From Heterohyrax brucei (Eukaryota; Chordata; Mammalia; Hyracoidea; Procaviidae): 64,000 bases of DNA. Below the pieces are notes generated by a model, which saw nothing but the letters and a program-made list of their open reading frames with translations, ran no database searches and was not told the DNA's origin. The stretch spans positions 111,327,431-111,391,430 of the forward strand of contig CM053146.1 in NCBI GenBank assembly GCA_028571685.1, in the 5' to 3' direction. Made by a program: the position numbers and the translations under genes. Positions within the stretch are counted from its first letter, which is position 1, and every line of letters starts with the position of its first letter. Of the stretch, positions 1-11,130 are shown piece by piece.

Positions 1-140
1 GTCTACGCAGAGGTGCCTCTGGAAAAAGGCTTGGTGACCTAATTCGTAGAAATCTGCTGAGGAAAAACCCTGTGGGACACAGTTCTGTTCTGACACACAT
101 GAGGTCACCATAATTTGGCATTGACTGGAAGGCAGCTGGG
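1..140 (+). repeat. AfroSINE, long form C, cut by window edge
   Basis: The 3' half of the AfroSINE form I call C, which carries 'agaggtgcct' followed by a segment about a clicked 'cttggtgacct' and a tail with 'ctgacacacatgaggtcacc'. The 5' half lies outside the window. Form C differs from the short form A by an extra central segment. Confidence 0.75.
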
Positions 141-542
141 CTTTTTCCCCCTCATCTTCAGGTGCTGGGCTGGACTTTGAGGCTTCTCCCATCAAGACTG
201 TCATAAACCAATTCTTGTGACACACAGTGTGGAGAATGCTATTCTGAGTTCTTTGTTATTAGGGGCTCGGGGTGGGGGATTCTTAGGGGTGAGGGTAATG
301 GGGAGAGACTGGGACACATTAGTTAAGCCTTGAATAATCAGGTCAGTGTTTAGTTGTGTTAATTACCCGAAGACTGTAGAACACTTTGTAGAATGTTATT
401 CTGTTGTCACCGTTAGGGCACACACACAAACACAAAACCACCTATACCTTCCCATCACTATTTCCACTAAACAGGAACCTATTCCTTTTATTTAAAAATG
501 TATCTCTACAATGTTTTATTTTGTAAACAGCTTTATTTACAG

Positions 543-590
543 TCACTATGAGTTGAAATCAACTCAACAGCAATGAGTTTGGATTTTTGG
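543..590 (+). repeat. orphan AfroSINE/RTE tail fragment
   Basis: About 45 bp carrying only the SINE 3' tail ('cactatgagttgaaatcaac', then 'tcaacagcaa'), with no tRNA-like head or body. It sits next to an L1 3' end. It reads as a severely 5'-truncated insertion or a remnant. Confidence 0.6.
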
Positions 591-593
591 AGT

Positions 594-1240
594 TTTACTA
601 AGAGATCATTTACACGTGATAAAATTCACCCATTTAAAGTACCTAATTCAGTGGCTCGTTAGTGTATTCACAGCAGTATAGTCATTGCCCCAATCAGTTG
701 TAGAGCATTCTATCACCAAGAAGAACCCTCAATGCACCACTTCCCAGCGTCCCCATCCTTTGCAGCAGCCGGCAGCCCATGGTCTCTTCTCTATAGAGTT
801 GTCTTTTCTGAACTTTTTTGTCTCTATAGAGTTGTCTACTCTGATTCCTTATAAATGAAATCATATAAGACCACATGGTCCTGTGTGTGTGACTTCATTC
901 ACTTAGCATGCTTTGTGGGTAAGTTCATCCACTTTGCAGCACATATCAGAACTTCATTTCTTCTTATTGCTAAATAATATTCCTTTGTATGGCTATACCA
1001 CTTTTCCTTTATTCATCCGTCAGTAATGGGCATCTTGATCTCGCTTTGTTGTGAATAACGCTGCCATGAACATTTGTGTGCATGCTTTTGTGCAGACGTA
1101 TGCTTTCATTTCTCATGGGTAGCTATGAAAGAATAAAATTGCTAGATCATGTGGTAACTCTACGTTCAACTGTCTGAGAGCTGCCAGACTATTTTCCAAA
1201 GCAGTTGCACCATTTTACATTATAGCAGTGAATGAGGGAA
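594..1240 (-). repeat. L1 (old L1M) 3' end, 5'-truncated
   Basis: Reads in antisense as the common mammalian L1M 3' end: 'aaaattcacccatttaaagt', 'tcactta', an 'ataatattcctttgtatggc' match and 'gcagttgcaccattttacat'. The order of these words is that of an L1 3' end on the minus strand. Only the distal end is present and no ORF is intact. Subfamily is not resolved by eye. Confidence 0.85.
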
Positions 1241-3548
1241 GCCTATTCATTTGAAGACCAAATTCTCATTAACTCTGGTAGGAATTCCCCTTTGGAGAGA
1301 AGGACTGGCTGTTGGCTCTCAATCCCAAGAATAAGGCAATGGTTACAGGGCAGGTTTTGCTTTCAGCCCTACTTGGAACTTGTTTAGAGTATCTAGGCCA
1401 CCCCATTTGTTTCAGCACGCTCAGCCTCTGGGACAATTGGAATGTAATGCTTATTTTCCTGTTTCATAGTAGTGTTTGGAGGAGGGAAATTCTTTGGGAT
1501 CCTTGCAACGGAATATTCCAATTTTACGGGGTCTGTTATGGGTAGTTGCCACAACAAAATAAATAGCTGTAATACTTAAAATTATTGAATGTTAGACCTG
1601 GAAGGAACAAGTAACAGACCATCTAGTCCGGGCGTGGTAAATAAACTTCTCACAAGGAAGTCTGGTCAATTGTAGGTGCCTGGGATTATGGAACTCTGCC
1701 TGGGCTCAGGAAAAGGACTGTGATTGCTTAGCAATGCCTGCCACAGTACCAGAAGGGCACCGATGAAGGCACGTGTGCTGTTCACTTGCCATCCCCAATA
1801 GAAGCCATCTATTACAGCTGCAGAAACAGGTGAGAATTCATCTAAGGTCACACAGCTGGGTAATGACAGAGCCAAAACTAGAATGAGTTTAATGTTTTTC
1901 CCTCCTTACCATAGTCCCCCGAATTCTGAAAATCAGTGCCTCATAAAAGAACCTGTTTGGGGACAGGACTAGAATTACCAAGTCAGTAGGTCAGTTTCAG
2001 TTCTGCTATGTTCAGACAGTTCCATCAGTGCCTGTGGGAATTACTCCATCAGGATAACTAGTTAATGATTATAAATACTAACTAATAAAGAAAGGCCATT
2101 CCCACCACCTGAACCACCATATCTCCAGCACTCATGTGAAACTTCCTTTGAAGTCCACAAACTTGATGCATTTGTACACAAGGATGGTTGAGAGGGATGG
2201 GTTTGCACCAAATAAATGAAGTTAAGCCCTTCTCATTTCAAGACAATGCCTGTGTGTGTGTGTTTTCCACTAGAACAAAGAAAAAAGGAACTCCAGATTC
2301 AGCCCTTAGGTTAATCACACCTTAATTTTCCAGAGACAGTAGGGACTGGGGTCATTCTAGGAGAGAAAAATGATTTTTTTATAGGAGATAAATCAACATT
2401 GACTACTTTAAGATAATCATTTTTTTTTTCCCAAAACCCTCAATTGTATTTCACTGGGATGTAAAATAGGCCTCAATTTCTCCTTTTCTACTTTATGTAG
2501 AACTCAGAGATCCTTTGTAATAATTCCCCTTTTTAATGCTAATATTTAAAATAGAGATGACACAACAAGATAATTTCTCTTTTCTTTCTCCATTTCTGCT
2601 TCTTTTTTCTGTTACGTCACCACTGAGCACCTACTCTATGTCACGTACCCAGCTAAAATTCAACGGCAGGAGTTGTGGTCCCTGCTCCTGAGGAGCTCAC
2701 AGTCCAGTAGGAACTATGCTTGTTCCCTACTCAGGGGACAGCCACAAGCTCTGTCACAGCCCACAGGAAGCAGCAGAGACCAATTGCCTCCAGTGAAAGG
2801 GTCAGGGAAAGTTCTGGAAGACAAACAGGCTGACATTGGGCCGAGAAGTAGTAGACAGATGTTCTATAGTCAGGATGCAAAAAGATGTGGAAGATTTCAG
2901 GAATCACAAAGTTGCTGAAGATGCTGATACAGGCAGTGCAGAGGAGGGCCATTCCAGGTGTGGTGGGAGATGAGGCTTGGCAAAAGGGACCTTTTACCAA
3001 GAGTGAGGCTGACTTGAGATCCTTTTTGTGGAGAAGACACCTAGTTTTTCCATCAAACTGTGAAAATTGAACTATGAATGCAGGCAGAGGTGTGGTGTGT
3101 GTGCATGTGTGCAAGAAAAACTGAGACAGGAATTTGTGATGAATAAATTTGTCAAAAATTGGAATTCATGTCTAACTGTTCCTTCAGATCTCCTATTGCA
3201 TAAGATATCGTTTGTTTAATTTGACACATTTGTGGCATCAGCCTCAAAGGTTAGGACTACCTCTGTCAGCCAGGGATTTGTTTAAACCTTTCATGAAAGT
3301 CATCATCATATTTTTCACATTGTACCATCTCTCCGGTGACAATGAGATGTGTAAATTTGCCATCCACTGTACACCATCACTGCTCCAAATCTGCTTCTCT
3401 CAAGCCATTGTGTGTTCCCAGGCTCTGGTGGGCAGGCCTGGGGAACCTAGCCAGTGAGAGGAGTAAAAAAGCTTGGGGGGGAGATAGCTTTCAGAGTCAC
3501 TGAATGTTATCAGTGTTTAGCAAGTATTTCTTACTTTTTCTACCTATC
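1241..3548. other. mostly non-repeat interval
   Basis: No convincing exon. Positions 1585-1890 resemble an ancient mammalian repeat ('gaatgttagacctggaagga' and 'aaggtcacacagctgggtaa') whose family I cannot name. Positions 2600-2720 carry the words 'ctgagcacctactctatg' and 'gagctcacagtccagtagga' of another ancient repeat. The remainder shows no structure I can support. Confidence 0.4.
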
Positions 3549-3549
3549 C

Positions 3550-3720
3550 TGGAAACTCTGGTGGCCTAGTGGTAAGCATTATACCTGCTAACTGAAAGGC
3601 TAGCAGTTTGAATCCACAAGGCGCTCCTTGGAAACTCTATGGAGCAGTTCTACTCTGTCCTATAGGGTCACTAGGAATGGAAATTGACTCAACGGTGGTG
3701 GGTTTGGTCTCTACTTTTCC
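3550..3720 (+). repeat. AfroSINE, short form A
   Basis: Near full length: tRNA-like head 'ggaaactctggtggcctagt', a B-box region 'agcagtttgaatccacaagg', a body with 'ggagcagttctactctgtcc', and the RTE-like tail ending in 'ggtgggtttggt'. Diverged and without coding capacity. Form A is the commonest repeat in the window. Confidence 0.9.
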
Positions 3721-3729
3721 CCTTCCTGT

Positions 3730-3800
3730 GTACTTTTTCGAAAAGAAAATTGAAATATAATTTACATACCATACAATTCACCCATTTAAAAAGTGCAGTT
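3730..3800 (-). repeat. L1M 3' end fragment
   Basis: A short piece, 'ttgaaatataatttacatac' then 'catacaattcacccattta', that matches the extreme 3' end of old L1M elements read in antisense. Confidence 0.65.
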
Positions 3801-4829
3801 TAGGTTGAGGGCAAAGGCCTAGATGGCTCTGAGGGTTCCTTCCCATAAGAAGGAAAGCCTAATCGAGACACTTGTCATGACCAGAAGATCTGGGCATTAC
3901 CTCCTTGACTGGATGGGTCCCAGTAGCTCAGGCTGGGAGGAGTGGTAGGATGAAGAAGGCGGTGGCTTTGCCAGTGATCAAGGCTGGGGTGGGGAAGGCC
4001 TGGCCTGCAGAGGTGATTGCTCATCTGCTAGGTGCCAGTCACTCTGTGTCCAGCTGCTTATTTTTCTCCATATTTATAAAAAAATAAAAAACAAATCAAG
4101 AGCTGGGAGGCAGAATAGCCTGTCCAACAGCCCTGAGCAGTGGAGGCCAAACTAAGCTGAAGACTGGGCAGCTCTAAATCCCAGCCTGGCCGCAGAACAA
4201 GGCCAGCATCCTTGTGATCTGGAGCCTGGAGTCCAGGCGTCTGTCCCACTCTGCTCCGCCACTCTGCTCAGCACTTAGAGTGGCTGTCACTGCTATTTTG
4301 GAGGCAATCATATATTTTTAATGACTTGCAAAATCTCCCTGTGAGAAGGGAGGGAGATTGAAATTATGGCTGAACAATCTTCATTTATGAATCAAGTTAC
4401 CCTCTCCTCCTACACTCCAAGAATATGCAGAAATAAATGCCTGCCAATGAACCCTGGGGCGGGTGGGGGGGGTGTTGAGGCTTTGATATGAACTCTGCTG
4501 GAAAGGGAAACAGTTCTAACCAGACTGAGAGCCAGCGTGAAGTGGGAGCAGGAGGGCTCGGCCAATCTCCCTTAGAAGGAGAGAGGAAGGAAATTGGATT
4601 ATCTTGCTGGCAGTTGGTGTTTTTCTATCTTTTAAAACCGCAGATGCGAGACCTCTCCTTCAGATGGGGAATTAGATTTAGGCCTATTTAATTAGCTGAG
4701 TCCCCTCCCTACCCACCCTTTGCGCCCAGGGCTTGGTTACTAACCCTCCAGCCCCATCTAGATTCTGGGTTGCAGAAACCAGGAACTCCAAAGCCTTCCT
4801 TTTCTAGGACTTAAGAAGACATATTAAAA
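3801..4829. other. non-repeat interval with an AT-rich block
   Basis: No exon or repeat recognised. Positions 4290-4410 are AT-rich with few CpG, containing 'ggcaatcatatatttttaat' and 'tgaacaatcttcatttatga'. The texture resembles a conserved non-coding element, but conservation cannot be judged from one sequence. Confidence 0.25.
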
Positions 4830-4882
4830 ATAGATAGATACATTTAGTTAGATGGACAGACAAATGGATGGAGAGATGGATG
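4830..4882. repeat. degenerate (GATA)/(GATG) tandem tract
   Basis: Imperfect tetranucleotide tract moving from 'atagatagatac' to 'gatggacagacaaatggatg', directly before a minus-strand SINE. Probably an old expanded microsatellite. Confidence 0.6.
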
Positions 4883-4885
4883 TAG

Positions 4886-5343
4886 TTAGGTGACTTCCAT
4901 TCAATTTCCACTTACAACGACCCCATGAGACCAAGTAGAACTGCTTCCCAGAGTTTTCGAAGCTGTAGATGCATATACTTTGAAAATATTATCAGGGGCA
5001 TCCAGTCCCTGGAGAAGGGCATCATGTTTGGTCAAGTAGAGGGTCAGCAGAAAACAGGAAGACCCTCGACAAGACAAAGTGACACAGTGGCTACAACGAT
5101 CAGCTGAAGCGTGGAGCGGATTTTGAGTAGGGCGCAGGACCGGGCTGTGTTTAGTTCTGTTGTACATAGGGTCACTATGAGCAGGAATCCACTCAACGGC
5201 AGCCAACAACAACAATAACAATAGTCTTTACGGGATCAGGCAATCAGGTGTTTCTACTATGGAACAGCTGGGTGCATTAGAACCACCAATCTTTCAATTA
5301 GCAGCTGAGTATTTAATTGTCGCACCACTGGGTCTCCATGACA
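4886..5343 (-). repeat. AfroSINE form B split by an RTE insertion
   Basis: Minus-strand SINE in two pieces. Positions 4886-4970 hold its 3' part ('gtagaactgcttcccagagt'). Positions 5223-5343 hold the 5' part ('tctttacggg' through the head 'caccactgggtctcc'). The two halves are collinear once the plus-strand RTE 3' end between them (4971-5222) is removed, so the SINE is older than the RTE insertion. Confidence 0.8.
4971..5222 (+). repeat. RTE LINE 3' end nested in a SINE
   Basis: Severely 5'-truncated RTE copy. It contains the 3' coding end and tail, with 'ccctggagaagggcatcatg', 'agggtcagcagaaaacagga' and 'tcactatgagcaggaatcca', ending in 'aacaacaacaataac'. The tail is the sequence shared with AfroSINEs. 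Insertion is into the SINE at 4886-5343. Confidence 0.85.
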
Positions 5344-5899
5344 GACAGGTAGACAACTCTTTTATCTGCAGTGAGGTGTCTTCTAGTTCTAGCTGCCACC
5401 AGGACACTACCACCCCTTCCCCGCCCACTGCCGTTGCCTCTAGGCTCTGTGTTTAGCCAGCACGGGGCAGATCTGAGTATGTGTCAACATGTGTGTGCTT
5501 GCAGGAGTGAGCATATGGGGGCTGAGCCCAGCCGCTGGGTTGGTGCATGGTTTGGGTCTGAAGGCATCAGGACGCATGTTTTGCGTGGGTTTGAGAGTGT
5601 GTGGTAATGATGGGTTGTATAGACTTGTGAAAGAGAGAGGGTGCGGAGGCCTGTTCACTGTCTCCCTTTGGGAATGAATGTAAGGGAATGATGGGCACAA
5701 GCCCAGCACAGACAAAGGGATTTTACGGAAAATCCTAAGCTTCTGGTTAGCTATTCCTCTCAGCTGCCTTCTCACCCTCACCTTTCCCCAAAGCTGTAAA
5801 CACTATTGGTCAAGATTTCTCATCCTTGGCACTTGCTACTAGTCCTGCCTCAGAGGAGGCCCAGCCAGTTCCCTGAGGAAATGAGGCCTTGCCTCCTGA
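5344..5899. other. no feature seen
   Basis: Short overlapping frames occur on both strands but none has coding character, splice context or a recognisable motif. No repeat recognised. Confidence 0.3.
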
Positions 5900-6110
5900 T
5901 GCAGGATAAACAAGTGGGTGCTGCCATCAGACAAACTGAGTTCAAAGTCCAAATGCACAGATCAGAAAGAGTAGGACAAATTATTCTACACCTCCACTTC
6001 CTCATCTGTAAAGTAGGGAGAGTTAAGGAACCATCTGATTGGGCTGTGGTGAATGTTCACTCGGTGCCAGCAAACGTGAGTCACTATTGAGGTGAATGAG
6101 TTGGTAACCT
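5900..6110 (+). repeat. MIR SINE
   Basis: An ancient mammalian MIR in plus orientation: 'acttcctcatctgtaaagta' is the conserved core word. The flanks fit, including 'actgagttcaaagtcc'. Confidence 0.7.
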
Positions 6111-6149
6111 CGCAGCACTGGTCAGGGATTAGATGATTTAACCTTCTTA

Positions 6150-6312
6150 AGCCCTGGTGGTACAGTGGTTAAGAGCTCAACTGCTAACCAAAAGGTTAGC
6201 AGTTCAAATTTACCAGTTGCTCCTTGGAAACCCTATGGGCCAGTTCTACTCGTGTCCTATAGGTCCCTATATGTTGGAATCAACTCCATGGCAACAGGTT
6301 TAGTTTTAGGGT
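6150..6312 (+). repeat. AfroSINE, short form A
   Basis: Head 'gccctggtggtacagtggtt', B-box 'agcagttcaaatttaccag', body 'ctccttggaaaccctatggg', tail ending 'ggcaacaggtttagttttag'. About 25 bp before a second SINE in the same orientation. Confidence 0.9.
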
Positions 6313-6334
6313 TTTTTTGTTTTTTAAGCTTTCT

Positions 6335-6540
6335 GAAGGAGCCATGATAGAGCAAGGGTTAAGTGCTGGCTGCTCACTGAAAGGCCGCTGGGTCTAACCT
6401 ACCCAGTGACCCTGAAGGAGAAAGACTTGGTGATCTACGTGTGTAAGGACTACAGCCTACAAAACCATGTGGGGCAGTTCTAATAGGTCACATGGGGTCT
6501 CATCAGCTGCAAATTGACTCAACAGCCCTGAACAAAAACC
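6335..6540 (+). repeat. AfroSINE, form B
   Basis: Tandem neighbour of the preceding SINE. Carries the extra B segment 'gaaggagaaagacttggtga' followed by 'aaggactacagcctac', then the common tail. Form B is longer than form A by this segment. Confidence 0.8.
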
Positions 6541-6925
6541 AGGCTTTTTGAGGGACAGTAGGCAGGGATCTATGAATTAGCACCATGCCCAGCGGAATAA
6601 CTGAACCCATGGTGTAACAACAGTCTTTGCTGATAACAGAGCTTTCTGGATTTCTTCATCAGTGATGGCATAGTTTATATGTTTTAGGAGCTTGTCTGTA
6701 TCTAGACATCCCTGAAAAGAGAAACAGAGTACAGGGGGAGCTGTTATAGAAGACAAAGAAACATGTAAGTCACATTATGTAATGGGGGACACTGTTTGGA
6801 TCTTGATTTTAATACATCAAATATAAGAATTCATTTATAGGACAACAGAGAAAATTTAAACACTGAGTGGATATTAGACAATAAGCCAGCCAAGTGACAA
6901 TAGTAAAGGATTATATTAATGGTTT

Positions 6926-7092
6926 CTAGAAACACTGGTGGTGTAGTGGTTCAGTGCTATGGCTGCTAACCAAAAGGTCGGCAGTTCAAATCCACCAGGT
7001 GCTCCCTGGAAACTCTATGGGGCAGTTCTTCTCTGTCTATAATGTGGCTATGAGTTGGAATTGACTCAACAGCAACGGGTTTGGTTTGGGTT
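6926..7092 (+). repeat. AfroSINE, short form A
   Basis: Well preserved: 'actggtggtgtagtggttca', 'aaaaggtcggcagttcaaat', 'ctctatggggcagttcttct', and the tail 'ggaattgactcaacagcaac' then 'gggtttggttt'. Confidence 0.93.
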
Positions 7093-7859
7093 TATTGACG
7101 GTTTCAGATGTGATGATGGTATTGTAGTACTGTTAAAAGGCCAGATAGTTTTTTTCCCTCTTGGAAATATACAGAGAAATACTCACAAGTGAAACGGTAT
7201 AATGTCTCAGATTTCATTTAGAATAATCTACCCGAATAGGGCAGTTTGGGGAGAAAACACAAAGAGCAGAGTGAGGGCTTACAGGAATCTATTGTATTAT
7301 TTTCTCTAATCCCGTCTTTTGGGATGTTTTTATAATTAAAATATTAAAAAAGAAGAAAGAGAAGCTCCCTCTGGAGCTGCCCTTCCACTGTCACCAGAAC
7401 AGGGTGACTAACCCAGGTTGGGGGCACAGGGAGAAGAGAGCAGGGAGCAATGTTGCGGAGACTCTCATGAGTGACCCAAGCCAGAAAAGTGAAGGAGAGA
7501 ACAGTTAGCTACACATAGTTTCCAGTAGAGTGACTAAGTCAAAGAAAGATAGGAGGCCTCCTGGAGAAGTGGGACTTCGAAGGGAAACCTTAAGGGCAGA
7601 GGACCCAAGTGGTACCCTGAAAAATAAATAAAATATCTAAACAAAGGTGAGGACACTTTTGGTTAAAATGTAGTGAAAAGTGGTTTTGAACAATAGTTGC
7701 TCTTGGAAGGTCATGTGATATAGCTTCCTCCGTCTGAGGACTAAAGAGGCCCAAGCATCTGAGGTCAGGGATTGGGTAATAGCAGGCCAAGGCAAGGGAC
7801 CCTCAAGAAACTATGCGCTCAGCTTTCTATCTTGTATTACTCTGCCAATAACCTACAGT
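7093..7859. other. no feature seen
   Basis: Mixed unique-looking sequence. No exon, RNA gene or repeat I can support. Confidence 0.3.
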
Positions 7860-8285
7860 CACTATAGGGGTCCTCGGAAGAACATTGGATTTGGAATCAA
7901 GAGACTCAACTTCCAGTGTCAGCTATGTCATTTCCTAGTGATCAAACATTGGAATCAATCCCTTGGATTCTCTCAGCCTCCATTTCCCTTTTGGCTCCCA
8001 GGGTGAACAAGACCTATTTTACAGGACTGTGGTAGAGAGGCGTTTGTGCAGTAAAAAGTACAGAGGTTCTGGAGGCAAGGTGGCCCTGGAGCGGCAAGCT
8101 CAGGCCTTAGTCCTTCTGAATCATGTGACTTCAAGCCAAGTGATGCCTCTGTTGTACCATCTGAAGAATGGGAGGGGAAAATCTGCCTAACAAGAGGGGT
8201 TCTTTGAGGATTTAAAGAGAAAAGGTAAGTAATCGTCTTAACACAGTGCTTAATACATGGCAATCACTTAATAAATGTTAGTAAT
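7860..8285 (+). repeat. two MIR-like copies in tandem
   Basis: Positions 7860-8035 show 'gaatcaagagactcaacttc' and 'ttctctcagcctccatttcc'. Positions 8040-8285 show 'gtgacttcaagccaagtgat', 'ccatctgaagaatgggaggg' and the MIR 3' end 'aatcacttaataaatgttag'. Both are ancient and eroded. Confidence 0.65.
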
Positions 8286-8304
8286 TAGTATTAATGATAC
8301 ACAA

Positions 8305-8600
8305 TGTTGTTAGTTGCCGTCAATGGTCAGCTCCAACTTGTGGAGGCCTCACATAAGACAGAATGCAACATGGCCCAGTCCAGCACAGTCTTTGTGATTT
8401 TTGTATGTTCCAGTCCATTGTTTGGCTCTTGTGTCAATGCATATCTTTGAGGGTTTCCCTGATTTTCGTTGACCTTCTATTTCCCAAACATAATATCTTA
8501 CTTTTCTTTCTTTTTTCTTCTTTTTTAAGCAATTGATCTCTCCTGGTGATGTGTCCAAGGTAAAGGGGCTGAAATCTCGCCATTCCCAGGAAACATCCCA
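8305..8600 (-). repeat. RTE LINE 3' end, diverged
   Basis: Antisense RTE 3' end: 'gttgttagttgccgtcaatg' at the tail side, then 'catggcccagtccagcacag' and 'attgatctctcctggtgatg'. More diverged than the other RTE tails here, so probably older. Confidence 0.7.
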
Positions 8601-9713
8601 GGGTCAGAGAAGGAAGCTCTGGTTCTCCCAGATGTCTCCTGGTCCAATGGGTGCCTCTTGTAGTCTCCTCTGCATTTATCTTTTGTACTTTGTTTTTATA
8701 TTTTCAGTTTGAAGAACTGGGACCTCTTGTTTTAATGCAGGCACCCTGCTGGCCACCCCACAGTGGCACCTATGAGATCAATAAAGACTGTTGATTGATT
8801 GAGCTCCTTTCTGGCAGAGTGAAAATGTATACAAACATGCCTGGGCGTGATCCAAAGCTTAGGAGAGCGGAAAGGGAGCTTAGAAGCTGGGAAGATAGAG
8901 GCAGAACATTGTTTTGTTTTTGTAATCTTGAGTTTAACTGTGTAGCTTCAGCAAACAAGATTTAAATGTAGGCGGTATATTCAGAAAATTGATGGTACAT
9001 TTGTAGGCCTAGAATTTTTGCATGAAAGCAAAAATAAAGGACTGTTCACATTAATAGTCATGAGTATATCTGGATCTTTAAATAAGGGTCTGCAGACAGT
9101 CATCTTTGCCATTTGTACCTTGTGGTTGCTGAAAAGACAGTTATGACACTTTCCTTGCTAAATTAAACCTCCTTCACTTCTCCCACATTTGTTCTTGGCT
9201 CCTGTCACACAATAACACCCGTCCCTCCTCTGGCCCAAGCTTGGGGCGGACTCTTCCCAACCTTCACTGGAGCAGGAGGGACTCCCAGCCTGCTGGGATG
9301 TTTTTCTTCCTGTCTGCCCTAGCTCCTGGTATGGTGGACACCCTGAGTGTGAATCCGCACACCTACAAAGTTGGCCTTCTGGCTCAGAAGGCCTCAGGAG
9401 GAAACCAACAGTCCCTCCACTTCCTGTGGATGAAGGATTATGTGACTGAAACAAATCACCCCCTCATTCCTCTTCCCAAGTCACCTGCATCCAACAGCTG
9501 AGTATCAACAAGCAATCCAGTCTGGACTGAGACCTCAGAATTTAAAACTAGGTGTCTGGTCTCCCAGGATACTTGCTTTGTCTCCTCCTGGTTCCACCTC
9601 CATATCCACGCTGTTGGCACCTTCTTTGCAGGAAAAGGAATGGGCAGAAATTAGCTCATGTACAGAAAGGGTTAGTTCCATCTTGTTGGGACTACACTAG
9701 CCTTACCTACTTG
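8601..9713. other. no feature seen
   Basis: Contains frames up to about 98 codons on both strands, but these overlap each other and lack codon bias or splice context. No repeat recognised. Confidence 0.3.
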
Positions 9714-9850
9714 CTGGAAACCCTGGTGGCATAGTGGTTAATTGCTATCTCTACTGACCCAAAGGTCAGCACTTCAAATCCACCAGGCACTCCTTGGAAA
9801 CCCTGTGGGGCAGTTCTCCTCTGACCTCTAGGGTCACTATGAGTCGGACC
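9714..9850 (+). repeat. AfroSINE form A, tail lost
   Basis: Head and body are present ('ggaaaccctggtggcatagt', 'aaaggtcagcacttcaaatc', 'ggaaaccctgtggggcagtt'), but the copy stops just after 'actatgagtcgga'. Confidence 0.88.
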
Positions 9851-10369
9851 TAGCTCCCCCACCTTCTGTCTCCCTATTACTTTCCTTCCACTTCCCGCTC
9901 TTCTGTTGCAGGCTGATCAAAAGCTCATTTGAGTTTGAAGGATTTTGAGTCACAACAGCTTGGCTGCCATGGGCCAGATGCCAGGCAGGGCACTGAAATG
10001 GAACTGCTTGAGTAAGGGTGTCCAAAAGGGCCTGGGGTGCTTTTTAGACGGAGATGAGCCACCATGTGGCTCCTTCTGTAACTAATCAGCACTGTTGTTG
10101 AAATATTAGTACTTCTGTTACAACCACTAATGCCCCAAATGAGGAACAGGCGCTTTAGGGGGAGATCAAACACAGGATGGTCAGCTCTTATTTGGGAGCT
10201 CTCAGCTCGGGCAGTGAACAGCGGGGTCCCCAGTTTGATGGCAGGGCCAGGCTGCTGTCTCTGTTAGTTGGGTTGGAGCAGTGCTGTGGTCTGCCTGCCT
10301 GTGTTTAAACCAGTGCTCACCAGACACAGGTCTGGGGGCACAGGAAACTGAAAAGAGACTTATGGGAGA

Positions 10370-10765
10370 GTGAGTGCAAAGAGCATTGGCCAGGACTCTC
10401 CCAGCTTGAGTCTGAGTCTTAGCTCTACCCGCCACTAGCTGTGTGGCCTTGGACCCTAACTTACCCACTCTAGGCTCCATTTCCTCCACAGAGAAAAAAC
10501 AAGACAGAAGTGCTAATAATATTGGGCTTGGTAAGAACGCTCACGGCAGGGTAGTGATGAGTTAGCCTGCTAACCAGAAGATCAGCAGCTGGAATCTACA
10601 GGTGCTCCTCTGGGGAGCTGCCTGTGGAGCAGTTCTCACCGGTCCTGTAGGATCTCTCAGAGCCAGAATCAAATCAATGGCAGTGAGTTTTGTTTCATTG
10701 TTTTCATTAGGTGATTAGCACAGTGCTTGACACCCAGTAGGGACTCTAAAACTGAAAGTTGCTCG
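10370..10765 (+). repeat. MIR interrupted by an AfroSINE
   Basis: The MIR 5' side spans about 10370-10540 ('ccgccactagctgtgtggcc', 'taggctccatttcctccaca'). Its 3' end resumes at about 10701 ('gattagcacagtgcttgaca'). The AfroSINE at 10541-10700 lies between, so insertion order is clear. Confidence 0.75.
10541..10700 (+). repeat. AfroSINE form A nested in MIR
   Basis: Diverged copy: 'gcctgctaaccagaagatca', 'ggagcagttctcaccggtcc', tail 'caaatcaatggcagtgagtt'. Interrupts the surrounding MIR. Confidence 0.75.
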
Positions 10766-10934
10766 ATTACATCACTTTTGGTGTCTGGCACCCTGCGCAG
10801 ACTCTCCCTCTCCACAGACCCCACAGACAGACATGCCCAGCGTCCCTAGCAAAGTGACCAGTTTATGTGATCACTGCTTCTTTTCTCTGCTGGCCCAGAT
10901 CCTGGAAGCCAGATGGAGATCATAGTACTGACAA

Positions 10935-11130
10935 CAACTGACATTTGCATTTCCCTTCCTTGTTTACAAAAGCACAAATGCTCACATCCTATTTTTAATC
11001 CTCAGAACTGCTTGTTGAGTACATGCCTACTCATTTTTTGTTTTTCAGAAGAGAACACTAAGTCTCAGAGGGGTTAAACAAGTTACCCAAGGTCACGTAG
11101 CTTGCAAACGGTGGATCTGGGAGGTTTGAC
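10935..11130 (-). repeat. MIR SINE
   Basis: Reverse-orientation MIR with 'aagtctcagaggggttaaac' and 'aagttacccaaggtcacgta', the conserved MIR 5' half on the minus strand. Confidence 0.75.
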
